Source of the DNA: Nocardioides sambongensis
GTDB lineage: Bacteria; Actinomycetota; Actinomycetes; Propionibacteriales; Nocardioidaceae
Direction of reading: 5' to 3'
Assembly (NCBI RefSeq): GCF_006494815.1
Contig: NZ_CP041091.1
Span: 1,178,001 to 1,242,000 of the forward strand
Length of the DNA stretch: 64,000 nt
The stretch's first letter is position 1; every line of letters begins with the position of its first letter. The notes below the pieces were generated by a model, which saw only the letters and a program-made list of their open reading frames with translations, had not been told where the DNA came from and made no database searches. The translations under genes and the position numbers were made by a program. Positions 55,078 through 63,773 of this stretch are shown here, one piece after another.

Positions 55078-55959
55078 TCAGGCCAGCCCCATCCGTGCCG
55101 CGGTCTCGTCCGTGCAGTCGGTGAAGAAGCCGCCGACCACGTCGACCATCTCCGCGAAGGAGTCGGCCGCGAAGAGCACCGGCTGGTAGTGGGTGATGTC
55201 GTAGTCGATGGTGGCCATCGCGGTGAAGTCGAGGGGCCGGATCTGCATCGAGCGGAACTCCTCGATCTCGCCGTAGGAGGAGAGGATCCCGGCGCCGTAG
55301 GCGCGCAGCTCGCCCTGCTCGTGCAGGACGCCGAACTCGATGGTGAACCAGAAGACGTCGGCCACCATCTGCAGCCCGGGCTTGGTCTGCATCCGCCGGG
55401 CGGCCTCGCCTGCGGCCCGCTTCACCGCAGCGACCTGCGGGTCCGCGAGCAGGTTGCCGTGGCCGACCACCTCGTGGATCAGGTCGGGCTCGGGGGTGTA
55501 GAGCGGCTGTCCGTGGTAGCGCAGGTACTGGGTGGAGTGGAAGACACCGTCGGCCAGCGAGCCGTAGAACTCCTCGAGCGGGACGATGCCGGCGGCCGGG
55601 ACGTAGGAGAAGCCGGTCAGGCGCTGCAGGCCGGCCGTCACCTCGTCGAGCTGCGGGACGTGGTCGGTGGGCAGGTCGAGGGCGGCGACGGCATCGCGGT
55701 AGGCCCGGCACGCGTACTTCTCGTGCAGCGGTGCGATCTCGCGGCACACGGTGCGCCAGACCTCGTGCTCGGTCTCGGTGTAGTCGATCCGCGGCAACGG
55801 CTGACCGGGGCTCCACCCCAGTGCGACGGTGGCGATCTCGTTGCGGCGTGCCCGGTAGTCCCGGTCGTTGACGCCGGGGTGATCCTCACCCAGGTGGACG
55901 GTGACGGCACCGTCCTCCCCGGTGGTCACCGGTGAGTAGAGCTGGCCTTCCTCGAACAT
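55078..55959 (-). CDS. phhA: Phenylalanine-4-monooxygenase
   Basis: A 293-residue aromatic amino acid hydroxylase. The iron ligands are HEVVGH (two His) and FWFTIEFG (Glu). The pterin-site block is RLTGFSYVPAAGIVPLEEFYGSLADGVFHSTQYLRYHGQPLYTPEPDLIHEVVGHGNLL. There is no regulatory N-terminal domain, as in bacterial forms. It converts phenylalanine to tyrosine with tetrahydrobiopterin. The ATG at 55959 follows GGAGG by 7 nt, which is better than the ATG six codons upstream. A pterin carbinolamine dehydratase is not in the window. Confidence 0.95.
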   Translation of the reverse strand: MFEEGQLYSPVTTGEDGAVTVHLGEDHPGVNDRDYRARRNEIATVALGWSPGQPLPRIDYTETEHEVWRTVCREIAPLHEKYACRAYRDAVAALDLPTDHVPQLDEVTAGLQRLTGFSYVPAAGIVPLEEFYGSLADGVFHSTQYLRYHGQPLYTPEPDLIHEVVGHGNLLADPQVAAVKRAAGEAARRMQTKPGLQMVADVFWFTIEFGVLHEQGELRAYGAGILSSYGEIEEFRSMQIRPLDFTAMATIDYDITHYQPVLFAADSFAEMVDVVGGFFTDCTDETAARMGLA

Positions 55960-56028
55960 GTAGCGCCTCCGGATCACGGTGGTCGATGGGCCGAGACGCC
56001 CGCGTGTGACGTAGGTCTCGTTCCCTCC

Positions 56029-56057
56029 ACGCTAGGTCGCGCGAATATCTGCGGCAA
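56029..56057 (-). promoter_or_regulatory. Predicted phhA promoter
   Basis: On the minus strand a -35 TTGCCG (56052-56057) and a -10 TAGCGT (56029-56034) are separated by exactly 17 bp. The start would be near 56022, about 62 nt before the phhA ATG. A perfect 12-bp palindrome CTCTCGCGAGAG (56085-56096) sits about 28 bp upstream of the -35 and may bind a regulator. Confidence 0.5.
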
Positions 56058-56132
56058 GTCGGGGCGCAGGCAGGACACGTTCGCCTCTCGCGAGAGCCCC
56101 GGAGCACCCCGGTCGAAGCACGAACATCACGG

Positions 56133-57745
56133 CTAGTCGTAGCCGGCCTCCACCTCCCAGCCGCTCTCCCGCCACCGCAGCAGCCAGGCCCGCCCGTCCG
56201 CGCCGACCACCTGGAAGCGCGCCGACCGCCCGCTCCCGCCCTCCGCGTTCCACCACCCCTCGTCCACCGGCCAGGGCCCCGCCCACGCGACGATGACCCA
56301 CCACCCGGCTCCGCCTCCGAGCCCCACCCGGCACCGGTACGGCGCACCGGTCACCACGCCGCGATCGGTGACCGCGACGCTTCGACCGTGCTCGTCGACG
56401 ACCTCTGCCGGCAGGGGCGTGCCGAACACCCGCGTCGGCGCCGGGCCGGGTATCCGCCCCGGCCACGGCGGCTCGGTCGGCCGCAGGTCGGTCGGACGCT
56501 CGCCCCAGGTCACCCATGCCTGGCGGTCCGCCGCGCCACGCCCGCCCTGCAGCACCGGCACCCGGACGGCGTCGTACCCGACCATCGCCTGGACCCGTGC
56601 CACGCCGCGCACCACCTGTTCCTCCGCCCCGCCACCCCAGAGACCCTCGGCGTGGTCACCGGCCGCCTCGACGGTCTCGGGAAGGAAGCGCACCCGGGTG
56701 ACGGGCGCGGTGACGGCGCCGGACTCCTTCCGGCTGCGCAGCCCACTGCCCGGCATCCCCGCCTGGAGCTGCCAGTGGACCCGGTCGACGAGGTCGCGGG
56801 AGGTGAAGCAGCGGGGATGGACCCAGGTGCGGGCACTCAGACCGCCGGACTCCTGCGACGAGTCGTCGAGCTCGGCCTCGATCCGCACCGCGGTCGCCAC
56901 CAGCTGGCGGTCGGCGAGGCCGGCCACGAACCGCTCGGCGGTGGTCCGGACGCTGAAGGTGACCGCCTCGGCGGAGTCCAGCGGCGGCTCGAAGCCGATC
57001 TCGCAGGCCAGCTCCGGGGTGGCCTCCGCGGCCCGCTCAACCGGGTGGTGCCGCCCCGCAGCCGCCGCAGCAGGTCGACACCGTAGGAGCCGAACCTGTT
57101 GCTCACCTCGGCCGCACCGAAGCCGGCGAACTCCCCCAGGAGATCCAGCCCGAGCCGGTGCAGCAGGTCCGCCAGCTGGCGCCCCTCGGGCCCGTCGTCG
57201 GCCAGCACGCCGATCGGCAGTCCGGCCACGAACTCCGCGGAACCACCGGGCGGGACCACCACGCAGCCCTGGGAGTGAGCGGCCCGCGCGGCCCGCTCGG
57301 CGGCATAGAGATCGTCGGCGATCCCGAACCGGCAGTCCCAGACGCCACCCGCGACGAGCTCCTCGGCGAGCAGCGCCGCGGCCGCCTCCTCACCGCCGTG
57401 GTAGCGACCGGGAGCCGGCACGGCGAGCAGGCCCGGGCGGATCGGCGACACCCCCGGACGCACCTCCTCGACACTGGTCAGGACGTGCTCGAACCACCGC
57501 ACGTCGCGCTCCGGGCCGGCCGCGAGCAGGAGCAGCTCGGGGCAGCGCGCCTGCGCGTCGCGGCGCCGCTGGCCGCGTCGTACCCCCTCGCGGCGGGCAG
57601 CGGCGTTGCAGACGACGACCCGGTTGGCCGAGAACACCGCCGCGGGGGCGCTGCGATCGGCCGGCTCCCCGGCATCGGCGCGGTCCATCAGGGCCGCCGT
57701 CACCGACCAGTCCGGGCACCACACCACGAGGATCCGGGCGCCCAT
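56133..57745 (-). pseudogene. imuB: ImuB, DinB/Y-family polymerase-like mutasome subunit, frameshifted
   Basis: Two frames make one ImuB of about 535 residues. The first (ATG 57745) has RILVVWCPDWSVTAAL, FSANRVVVCNAAARREGVRRGQRRRDAQARCPEL and FGSYGVDLLRRLRGGTT. The second continues FVAGLADRQLVATAVRIEAELDD and QAWVTWGERPTDL, ending at 56133. The break is at 57041-57045; one missing base restores GTTPVERAAEATPELACEIGF. ImuB lacks the catalytic acidic residues of true Y-family polymerases and links DnaE2 to the clamp. It starts 3 bp after the imuA' stop. If the frameshift is real the mutasome would be broken. Confidence 0.85.
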
Positions 57746-57748
57746 CAC

Positions 57749-58381
57749 TCACCCTGCGACGTAGGGAAGGAGGATCTCCCGGCTGTGCGGTCGACCGACG
57801 TCGCGCACCACGACCCGGGCACGCTGTCCGTGCAGGCGTCCACTGCCCTGCCCCAGCCCGTCCCAGGAGACCTCGTCGGCGCTGAACGACGCCTCGACGC
57901 GTGGCCAGACGCCAGGCCCCGGGGCGTGCACCAGGAGCACCGCGTCGCGGGACCGGAGACGAGCCTGGATCACCGAGGCCGACTTCGGATCGATCCGTCC
58001 CACCGGTCGCAGCACGACGACGCGCAGCACGTCGACGAGGGCGGCGACGACCTCCATCCAGTGCTCCCCCGGCGCCGGGACCAGCACCGTCCGCCCCAGC
58101 GCCACCCCCAACTGCGCGGCCGCCTCGACCCCGAAGTCGTCCCAGCCGACGAATCCCACCCAGTCGCCCGCGGCGGACGCCCCCGAGGCGAGCGTCATCG
58201 CCAGCGAGGCGGAGTCCACCGCGTAGACGCCCCCGGTCCGCAGCTGGAGCAGTCCGTCGAGCACCGGAGGCACCGGCACGCTCAGTCGCGCCGGACCGCC
58301 CTGCAGGGCGTCGATCCGGCCGCGCAGCTGCTCCACGACGGCGGCGCGGTCGTCGATCTCGAGGGACGGACACTCACTCAC
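57749..58381 (-). CDS. imuA': ImuA'-like mutasome protein
   Basis: A 210-residue RecA-fold-like protein: VEQLRGRIDALQGGPARLSVPVPPVLDGLLQLRTGGVYAVDSASLAMTLASGAS, then DWVGFVGWDDFGVEAAAQLGVALGRTVLVPAPG and VLVHAPGPGVWPRVEASFSADEVSWDGLGQGSGRLHGQRARVVV. It matches the actinobacterial ImuA' placed before imuB, which works with ImuB and DnaE2. A GTG at 58381 gives 210 residues; the LexA box is then only 6 bp upstream. A second GTG 13 codons later (start of VEQLRGR) would leave more room and cannot be excluded. Confidence 0.85.
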   Translation of the reverse strand: MSECPSLEIDDRAAVVEQLRGRIDALQGGPARLSVPVPPVLDGLLQLRTGGVYAVDSASLAMTLASGASAAGDWVGFVGWDDFGVEAAAQLGVALGRTVLVPAPGEHWMEVVAALVDVLRVVVLRPVGRIDPKSASVIQARLRSRDAVLLVHAPGPGVWPRVEASFSADEVSWDGLGQGSGRLHGQRARVVVRDVGRPHSREILLPYVAG

Positions 58382-58387
58382 CCATGT

Positions 58388-58403
58388 TCGAACATTTGTT
58401 CGA
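58388..58403. promoter_or_regulatory. SOS (LexA) box upstream of imuA'-imuB
   Basis: TCGAACATTTGTTCGA matches TCGAAC-N4-GTTCGA exactly and extends two more paired bases on each side (58386-58405). It lies just before the imuA' start. A TTGCAC followed 17 bp later by GAACAT on the minus strand is a possible weak promoter overlapping the box. Confidence 0.92.
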
Positions 58404-58436
58404 ACTGTGCAAGTGGGGGCCCGTCCCCATCGGTGC

Positions 58437-59759
58437 TCAGCGCTTACGCTTCTCCCGCGGCTGGACCTTGAGCTCGATCGGGGTGCCCACGAAACCGAAC
58501 TCCTCCCGCAGCCGACGCTCGATGAACCGCTCGTACCCGGCGTCGAGCCTGCCGGAGGTGAACAGCTTGAACGTCGGGTGCGCGACCTGCACCTGGGTGC
58601 CGAAGAGCACCTTCGGCTGCTTGCCGCTGCGCACCGGGTGCGGGTGCTCGGCGACCAGACGGCCCAGGAAGGCATTGAGCGCACCGGTCGGCACCCGCGT
58701 CTCCCAGCCCTCGATCGCGCGGTCCAGCGCCGGCACCAGGCGGTCGATGTGCCAACCCGTGCGCGCGGTGATGTTGATCCGGGGCGCCCACTGCACCTGC
58801 ACCAGGTCGCGCTCGATCTCGCGGTCCAGGTAGTGGCGCCGCTCCTCGTCGACCAGGTCCCACTTGTTGAACGCGATCACCAGCGCCTTGCCGGCCTCCC
58901 GGACCTCCTGCAGGATCCGCATGTCCTGCTCGGCGATCGACTGGCTGCCGTCGAGCACCAGCACACACACCTCGGCACGCTCGATCGCCGTCGTGGTGCG
59001 CAGCCAGGCGTAGTACTCGTGTCCGGAGGCCTCCTTGACCCGCTTGCGGATGCCGGCGGTGTCGATGAAGCGCCACTCGCGTCCACCGAGCTGCACCAGC
59101 TCGTCCACCGGGTCGACGGTGGTGCCGGCCACGTTGTCGACCACCACCCGCTCCTCACCGGCGAGCTTGTTGAGCAGCGAGGACTTGCCGACGTTGGGGC
59201 GCCCGACGATCGCGATCCGGCGCGGGCCGCCGATCTCGTCCTCGTACTCCGGAGCCTCCGGCAGCACCGCGAGGATCGCGTCCAGCAGGTCGCCCGATCC
59301 GCGCCCGTGCAGCGCCGAGACCGGGTGCGGCTCGCCCAGCCCGAGGTTCCACAGTCCGTAGGTCTGCGCCTCGACCCGCTCGTCGTCGACCTTGTTCGCG
59401 GTCAGCACGACCGGCTTCCCCGCCTTGCGCAGCACCCGGACCACTGCCTCGTCGGCGTCGGTGATCCCGACCGCCGCGTCGACCACGAAGAGCACCGCGT
59501 CGGCCAGCGACACCGCGATCTCGGCCTGCACCCGGATCCGCTCCGCCATCCCCTTCGCGTCCGGGTCCCAGCCGCCGGTGTCGACCAGCGTGAAGGCGCG
59601 ACCGGCCCACTCGGCGTCGTAGGAGACCCGGTCACGGGTCACGCCGGGGATGTCCTCGACGACCGCCTCACGGCGGCCGAGGATCCGGTTGACCAGGGTG
59701 GACTTGCCCACGTTGGGCCGTCCGACCACGGCCAGCACGGGCAGGTTGGTGTCAGTCAT
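58437..59759 (-). CDS. der: Ribosome biogenesis GTPase Der
   Basis: A 440-residue protein with two consecutive GTPase domains. The first has [16 protein letters not shown] and VDTGGWDPD; the second has [28 protein letters not shown] and [10 protein letters not shown]-terminal KH-like domain ([44 protein letters not shown]) follows. Der is needed for 50S ribosome assembly. It overlaps the acyltransferase gene by 8 bp at its 5' end. Confidence 0.97.
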   Translation of the reverse strand: MTDTNLPVLAVVGRPNVGKSTLVNRILGRREAVVEDIPGVTRDRVSYDAEWAGRAFTLVDTGGWDPDAKGMAERIRVQAEIAVSLADAVLFVVDAAVGITDADEAVVRVLRKAGKPVVLTANKVDDERVEAQTYGLWNLGLGEPHPVSALHGRGSGDLLDAILAVLPEAPEYEDEIGGPRRIAIVGRPNVGKSSLLNKLAGEERVVVDNVAGTTVDPVDELVQLGGREWRFIDTAGIRKRVKEASGHEYYAWLRTTTAIERAEVCVLVLDGSQSIAEQDMRILQEVREAGKALVIAFNKWDLVDEERRHYLDREIERDLVQVQWAPRINITARTGWHIDRLVPALDRAIEGWETRVPTGALNAFLGRLVAEHPHPVRSGKQPKVLFGTQVQVAHPTFKLFTSGRLDAGYERFIERRLREEFGFVGTPIELKVQPREKRKR

Positions 59760-60507
59760 CGTGTTCCTTCGCAGAGTGGACCGGGCCGTGGGTGGGCAGC
59801 GGGCCCGGCAGGGCCCGTCCGGTCTCGTCGATCGCGGCCGCGAGGTCCTCGCGCATCCGCTGGTGGAGCAACGCGTTCACGGCCCCCACCTGTTCCGCCG
59901 TGCGCGGCCAGGACATCGACCCCAACGCGACCGGGTGCCCGATCACGAGGTCGATCCTCGCACCTCGGGGCGGCAGTGAGCCACTGCTCCCGCCCGGCTC
60001 CCGGCTCCCCAGGAACGTCACCGGTACGACGGGGGCCCCGGTGACCAGCCCCAGGTAGGCCGCGCCCCGGCGGAACGAGCGCAGCTCGCCGTCGCCGCGG
60101 GTGCCCTCCGGGAAGACCCCGACCGCACCGCCCTCGCGCAGCACCCTCAGCGCCCGGCGCACCGATCCCGGGTCAGCCTGACCGCGGTCCAGCGGGATCT
60201 GCCCGGTCAGGTGCAGGAACCGGCCCAGCACTCCGCGGAACATCTCGATCTTGGTCAGGGCGTGCACCGGTCGCGGGGCGAAGATCGCCAGCAGCGGGCC
60301 GTCGATCACGCCGATGTGGTTGGCCGCCACCACCACCGGCCCCGTGGCCGGGAACCGCTCGGGGTGGTGCACGCGGACGTCGTACTGCCGGCGGATGAGC
60401 CAGCGGGAGGCGGGCCTGCCCCGGGTGAGCAGACCGCGGCGCGGGTGCTCGACGCGGTCGCTGCGGGGAGGCTCCCGATGCGCGCGCCCGTCGGAGCCAG
60501 CGGTCAT
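59752..60507 (-). CDS. 1-acyl-sn-glycerol-3-phosphate acyltransferase (PlsC family)
   Basis: A 251-residue enzyme. The catalytic motif is [18 protein letters not shown], where the usual H-x4-D reads NHIGVID. Further motifs are [34 protein letters not shown] (the EGTR motif) and VVPVTFLGS. It adds the second acyl chain to lysophosphatidate in phospholipid synthesis. The ATG at 60507 overlaps the cmk stop (ATGA). Its position between cmk and der is standard in actinobacteria. Confidence 0.93.
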   Translation of the reverse strand: MTAGSDGRAHREPPRSDRVEHPRRGLLTRGRPASRWLIRRQYDVRVHHPERFPATGPVVVAANHIGVIDGPLLAIFAPRPVHALTKIEMFRGVLGRFLHLTGQIPLDRGQADPGSVRRALRVLREGGAVGVFPEGTRGDGELRSFRRGAAYLGLVTGAPVVPVTFLGSREPGGSSGSLPPRGARIDLVIGHPVALGSMSWPRTAEQVGAVNALLHQRMREDLAAAIDETGRALPGPLPTHGPVHSAKEHDD

Positions 60508-61214
60508 GAGGCGCCGCTGCTGCTCCGGACCGCGTCCACCAGGTCGACGACGAGGCCGACGACCTCGTCCAGGGTGCGGTGGGTGGAGTCGATGTGGACG
60601 GCGCCGTCGACACGGGTCAGCGGCGCGGTCGCCCGGCTGGAGTCGATGGCGTCGCGGGCGAGCAGGGACTCCTGCGTCGCGGTGAGGTCGGCCCCGCCGT
60701 TCTCCGCGGCGCGGCGGGCGGCGCGCGCGGCCGGGTCGGCGGTCAGGTAGACCTTGACCTCCGCCTGCGGCCAGACCACGGACCCGATGTCGCGTCCTTC
60801 GACCACGATGCCGCCGGTGCCGATCAGGTCGCGCTGCAGCGCGACGAGACGCTCCCGCACCGCGGGCACGGCGCTGACCGGGGAGACCGCCGCGTTGACC
60901 GCGTCGCTGCGGATCTCGACGGAGACGTCGACGCCGTCGACCGCGATGGTCGGCTGCAACGGGTCGGTGCCGGAGACCAGGTCGGGGGCGCCGGCGCGGG
61001 CGGCGACCGCCCCTGCGTCGTGCACGTCGACGTCGTTGTCCAGCATCCACCAGGTCACCGCCCGGTACATGGCACCGGTGTCGAGGTAGCGCAGTCCGAG
61101 GCGATCCGCGACGGCCCGGCAGGTGCTCGACTTGCCGGACCCCGAGGTGCCGTCGACGGCCACCACCACGGGGGGCGTGGACGGGCGGTTCGGGTCGGTC
61201 GGCACGGAAGTCAC
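60504..61214 (-). CDS. cmk: Cytidylate kinase
   Basis: A 236-residue kinase that phosphorylates CMP and dCMP. The P-loop is VAVDGTSGSGKSSTCRAVADRL, the nucleotide site YLDTGAMYRAVTWW, and GGIVVEGRDIGSVVWPQAEVKVYLTADPAARAARR the CMP-binding and lid region. The end DSTHRTLDEVVGLV is typical. The GTG at 61214 is chosen because it is the first codon after the tyrA stop at 61226. Overlaps plsC by 4 bp. Confidence 0.95.
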   Translation of the reverse strand: MTSVPTDPNRPSTPPVVVAVDGTSGSGKSSTCRAVADRLGLRYLDTGAMYRAVTWWMLDNDVDVHDAGAVAARAGAPDLVSGTDPLQPTIAVDGVDVSVEIRSDAVNAAVSPVSAVPAVRERLVALQRDLIGTGGIVVEGRDIGSVVWPQAEVKVYLTADPAARAARRAAENGGADLTATQESLLARDAIDSSRATAPLTRVDGAVHIDSTHRTLDEVVGLVVDLVDAVRSSSGAS

Positions 61215-61225
61215 GGGCGGGAATC

Positions 61226-62320
61226 CTACCGGTGGGTCACCCATCCCCTCGATTCGAGCACGCCGATCAGCTCGTCGCTGTGCTCGGCGGTGACGTCCAG
61301 CTCGACCAGACCGACGGGTCGGCCCGGGTCGTGGTCGATCCGGACGTCCTCGATGTTGACGCCGCTGTCGCCCGCGTCGGCGAAGAGCCGCGCCAGCTCG
61401 CCCGGGTGGTCCGGGACCGCGACCCGCACGGCGACGGTGGTCTGCAGCGGGCCGCCGTGCTTGCCGGGGATCGCCCGGGTGCCGGCCACCCCGTGGGCGA
61501 GCAGCGAGGAGAGTCCGACCTGGTCGCCGGCGGTGACCGCGTCGAGGGCGAGGTCCAGGCGTTCGCGGACCTCGGCCAGCAGGGCGGCGACGGCCGGGGC
61601 GTTCCCGCCGATGATCTGGCTGTACAGCTCCGGGTCGCCACCGGCCACCCGGGTGACGTCGCGGACCCCCTGCCCGGAGAGGGCCAGGTGGTCGGCCGAG
61701 GCACCGGCGAGGGTGCCGGCCACCAGCGAGGAGACCAGGTGCGGCACGTGCGAGGTACGGGCGACGGCGCGATCGTGCTCGAGCGGGGAGAGCCGGACCA
61801 CGACGCCGCCGCAGAGCCCGATCAGCTGCTCGACGGCGCGGACCGCGACGGACTGCGCGCCCGGACCCGGGGTGACGGCCCACGGGCGGCCGTCGAAGAG
61901 CGACGCCGACGCCGCCAGCGGCCCGGAGCGTTCGCTGCCGGCCATCGGGTGGCTGCCGACGTAGCGGTTCCGTCCGGGGTGGTCGGCCACCGCACGTAGC
62001 GGTGCCTCCTTGACGCTGCCGACGTCGGTCACCCACGCCCGGGGATGCGCGTCGAGGGCCGCCCGGACGGCGGTGGCGAGGTGGGCCGGCGGGACGGCCA
62101 CCACCACGAGCTGGGGACGGTCGTCGGGGCGCGCAGCGCGTCCCGCGCCGAGTCCTGTGGCCGTGCGCACGTTGTCGTCGGCCAGGTCCTCGAGCAGCAC
62201 CTCCACCCCGGCGCGGCGCACGGCGAGCGCGAGCGAGGTGCCGATCAACCCGGCTCCCACCACCAGGACGGGACCGGTCAGGCGTTGGTCGTCGGTCTCC
62301 GCGGCGGGGTCGTGGGGCAC
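61226..62320 (-). CDS. tyrA: Prephenate dehydrogenase
   Basis: A 364-residue enzyme of tyrosine synthesis. The NAD Rossmann motif is VLVVGAGLIGTSLALAVRRAG, with VVVAVPPAHL and WVTDVGSVKE. Catalytic-site marks are GSHPMAGSERSGPLAAS and VVVRLSPLEHDRAVARTSHVPHL. A C-terminal ACT-like domain (VRVAVPDHPGELARLFADAGDSGVNIEDVRI) suggests feedback control by tyrosine. It lies between rluB and cmk with gaps of 14 and 11 bp, the usual actinobacterial order. The window also encodes PhhA, so tyrosine could be made by two routes. Confidence 0.95.
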   Translation of the reverse strand: MPHDPAAETDDQRLTGPVLVVGAGLIGTSLALAVRRAGVEVLLEDLADDNVRTATGLGAGRAARPDDRPQLVVVAVPPAHLATAVRAALDAHPRAWVTDVGSVKEAPLRAVADHPGRNRYVGSHPMAGSERSGPLAASASLFDGRPWAVTPGPGAQSVAVRAVEQLIGLCGGVVVRLSPLEHDRAVARTSHVPHLVSSLVAGTLAGASADHLALSGQGVRDVTRVAGGDPELYSQIIGGNAPAVAALLAEVRERLDLALDAVTAGDQVGLSSLLAHGVAGTRAIPGKHGGPLQTTVAVRVAVPDHPGELARLFADAGDSGVNIEDVRIDHDPGRPVGLVELDVTAEHSDELIGVLESRGWVTHR

Positions 62321-62334
62321 GGTCGAAAGCGTAC

Positions 62335-63087
62335 TCAGAGGCCGACCAGCTCCAGCAGCTGTCCCAGCTCGTCGGTGGTCAGCTCACGGACCGTGCCCGA
62401 GGCGAGGGTCCCGAGCTCGACCGGCCCGAACCGGGTGCGGCTCAGCCGCTTGACCGGATGTCCGACCTGGTCGAGGAGGCGGCGGACGATCCGGTTGCGG
62501 CCCTCGTGGATGACCAGCTCGATGATCGACTTGTCCGGCCGGGTCTCCAGCACGTGGGCACGACGTACCTGCACCGGTCCGTCCTCGAGCACGACGCCGT
62601 CGAGCAGGACGGTCACCGTGGTCTTGGTGATCTTGCCGACGACCTCGGCGACATAGGTCTTCTCGACCTCGAACGACGGGTGCGCCATCCGGTGCGCGAA
62701 CTCGCCGTCGTTGGTGAGCAGGAGCAGGCCGGAGGTGTCGGTGTCCAGCCGTCCGACGTGGAAGAGACGCTCCGGACGGTCGGCGACGAGGTCGCTGAGG
62801 GTCCGGCGACCCTCCGGGTCCGACATCGTGCTCACCACGCCGCGCGGCTTGTTCAGGACCAGGTAGACGTGGGCGGAGACCGGCGGGAGCCGCTTTCCGG
62901 ACACCTTGATCACGGCCGTGCGGGGGTCGACCTTCGTCCCCAGCCGGGTGATCACCTCCCCGTCCACCTCGACCTCGCCGTCGAGCATCAGCTCCTCGCA
63001 CCGGCGGCGGGAGGCGACACCGGACTGGGCGAGCAGTTTCTGCAGCCGGATCAGGCCGTCCTCGTCGGTGACGATCTCGCGGTTCAC
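62335..63087 (-). CDS. rluB: 23S rRNA pseudouridine synthase (RluB type)
   Basis: A 250-residue enzyme with an N-terminal S4 RNA-binding domain (IRLQKLLAQSGVASRRRCEELMLDGEVEVDG) and the catalytic loop HVGRLDTDTSGLLLLTNDGEFAHRMAHP, where Asp in GRLD attacks the uridine. Later motifs are VEKTYVAEV and HEGRNRIVRRLLDQVGHPVKRLSRTRFGP. It modifies 23S rRNA; the exact position (2605 in E. coli RluB) is inferred. The GTG start overlaps the scpB stop (GTGA). Confidence 0.95.
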   Translation of the reverse strand: MNREIVTDEDGLIRLQKLLAQSGVASRRRCEELMLDGEVEVDGEVITRLGTKVDPRTAVIKVSGKRLPPVSAHVYLVLNKPRGVVSTMSDPEGRRTLSDLVADRPERLFHVGRLDTDTSGLLLLTNDGEFAHRMAHPSFEVEKTYVAEVVGKITKTTVTVLLDGVVLEDGPVQVRRAHVLETRPDKSIIELVIHEGRNRIVRRLLDQVGHPVKRLSRTRFGPVELGTLASGTVRELTTDELGQLLELVGL

Positions 63088-63773
63088 GTGGTTTCCTCGG
63101 GTGCCTGGGTCGGGTCGGGTTCAGCGGCGGTCCCGCTCTCCGGCGGGGAGGCTCCGGCCACCTGCTCCAGCTCGCTCTCCAGCTCGTCGAGCTCGGGCAG
63201 GTGCGGCGCCAGGTCCGGCAGCTCCTCCAGGGAGAGGATGCCGATCCGCTCCAGGAAGTAGTTGGTGGTCCGGTACAGCATCGCACCGTGCTCGCCGTCC
63301 GGGCCGGCCTCCTCCACCAGCCCACGGTTCAGCAGGGTGCGCATCACACCGTCCACGTTCACGCCGCGGACCGCCGACACCCGGGCCCGGGAGACGGGCT
63401 GCTGGTAGGCGACCACGGCCAGCGTCTCGAGGGCCGCCTGGGTGAGCCGCGCCTGCTGGCCCTCGAGCACGAAGCCCTCGACGACCGGGGCGAACTCCTC
63501 GCGGGTGTAGAAACGCCATCCGCCGGCCACGTTGCGCAGGTCGAACCCGCGTCCCTGGGCGGTGTACTCCTCGCTCAGCTCGACCAGGCCGGCCGCGACC
63601 TGGTCGGCCGGGTGGCCGACGGCGCTGGCCAGGCGCATCTCGTCGAGTGGTTCGTCGGCGACCATCAGGACCGCTTCCAGCGCCGGCCTCAGCGCGGCGA
63701 GCGGCAGGTCCATCGGCTCGTCGGCCGCACCGTCCACGCCGGCCGCGCCGGCCGGGTCAGTCTGTTCGGTCAT
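63084..63773 (-). CDS. scpB: Segregation and condensation protein B
   Basis: A 229-residue protein with two winged helices: LRPALEAVLMVADEPLDEMRLASAVGHP and GWRFYTREEFAPVVEGFVLEGQQARLTQAALETLAVVAYQQPVSRARVSAVRGVNVDGVMRTLLNRGLVEE, then YRTTNYFLERIGILSLEELPDL. It forms a condensin-like complex with SMC and ScpA. An acidic tail follows. The ATG at 63773 follows AGGAGG; a GTG one codon earlier is less likely. It overlaps scpA by 17 bp. Confidence 0.95.
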   Translation of the reverse strand: MTEQTDPAGAAGVDGAADEPMDLPLAALRPALEAVLMVADEPLDEMRLASAVGHPADQVAAGLVELSEEYTAQGRGFDLRNVAGGWRFYTREEFAPVVEGFVLEGQQARLTQAALETLAVVAYQQPVSRARVSAVRGVNVDGVMRTLLNRGLVEEAGPDGEHGAMLYRTTNYFLERIGILSLEELPDLAPHLPELDELESELEQVAGASPPESGTAAEPDPTQAPEETT

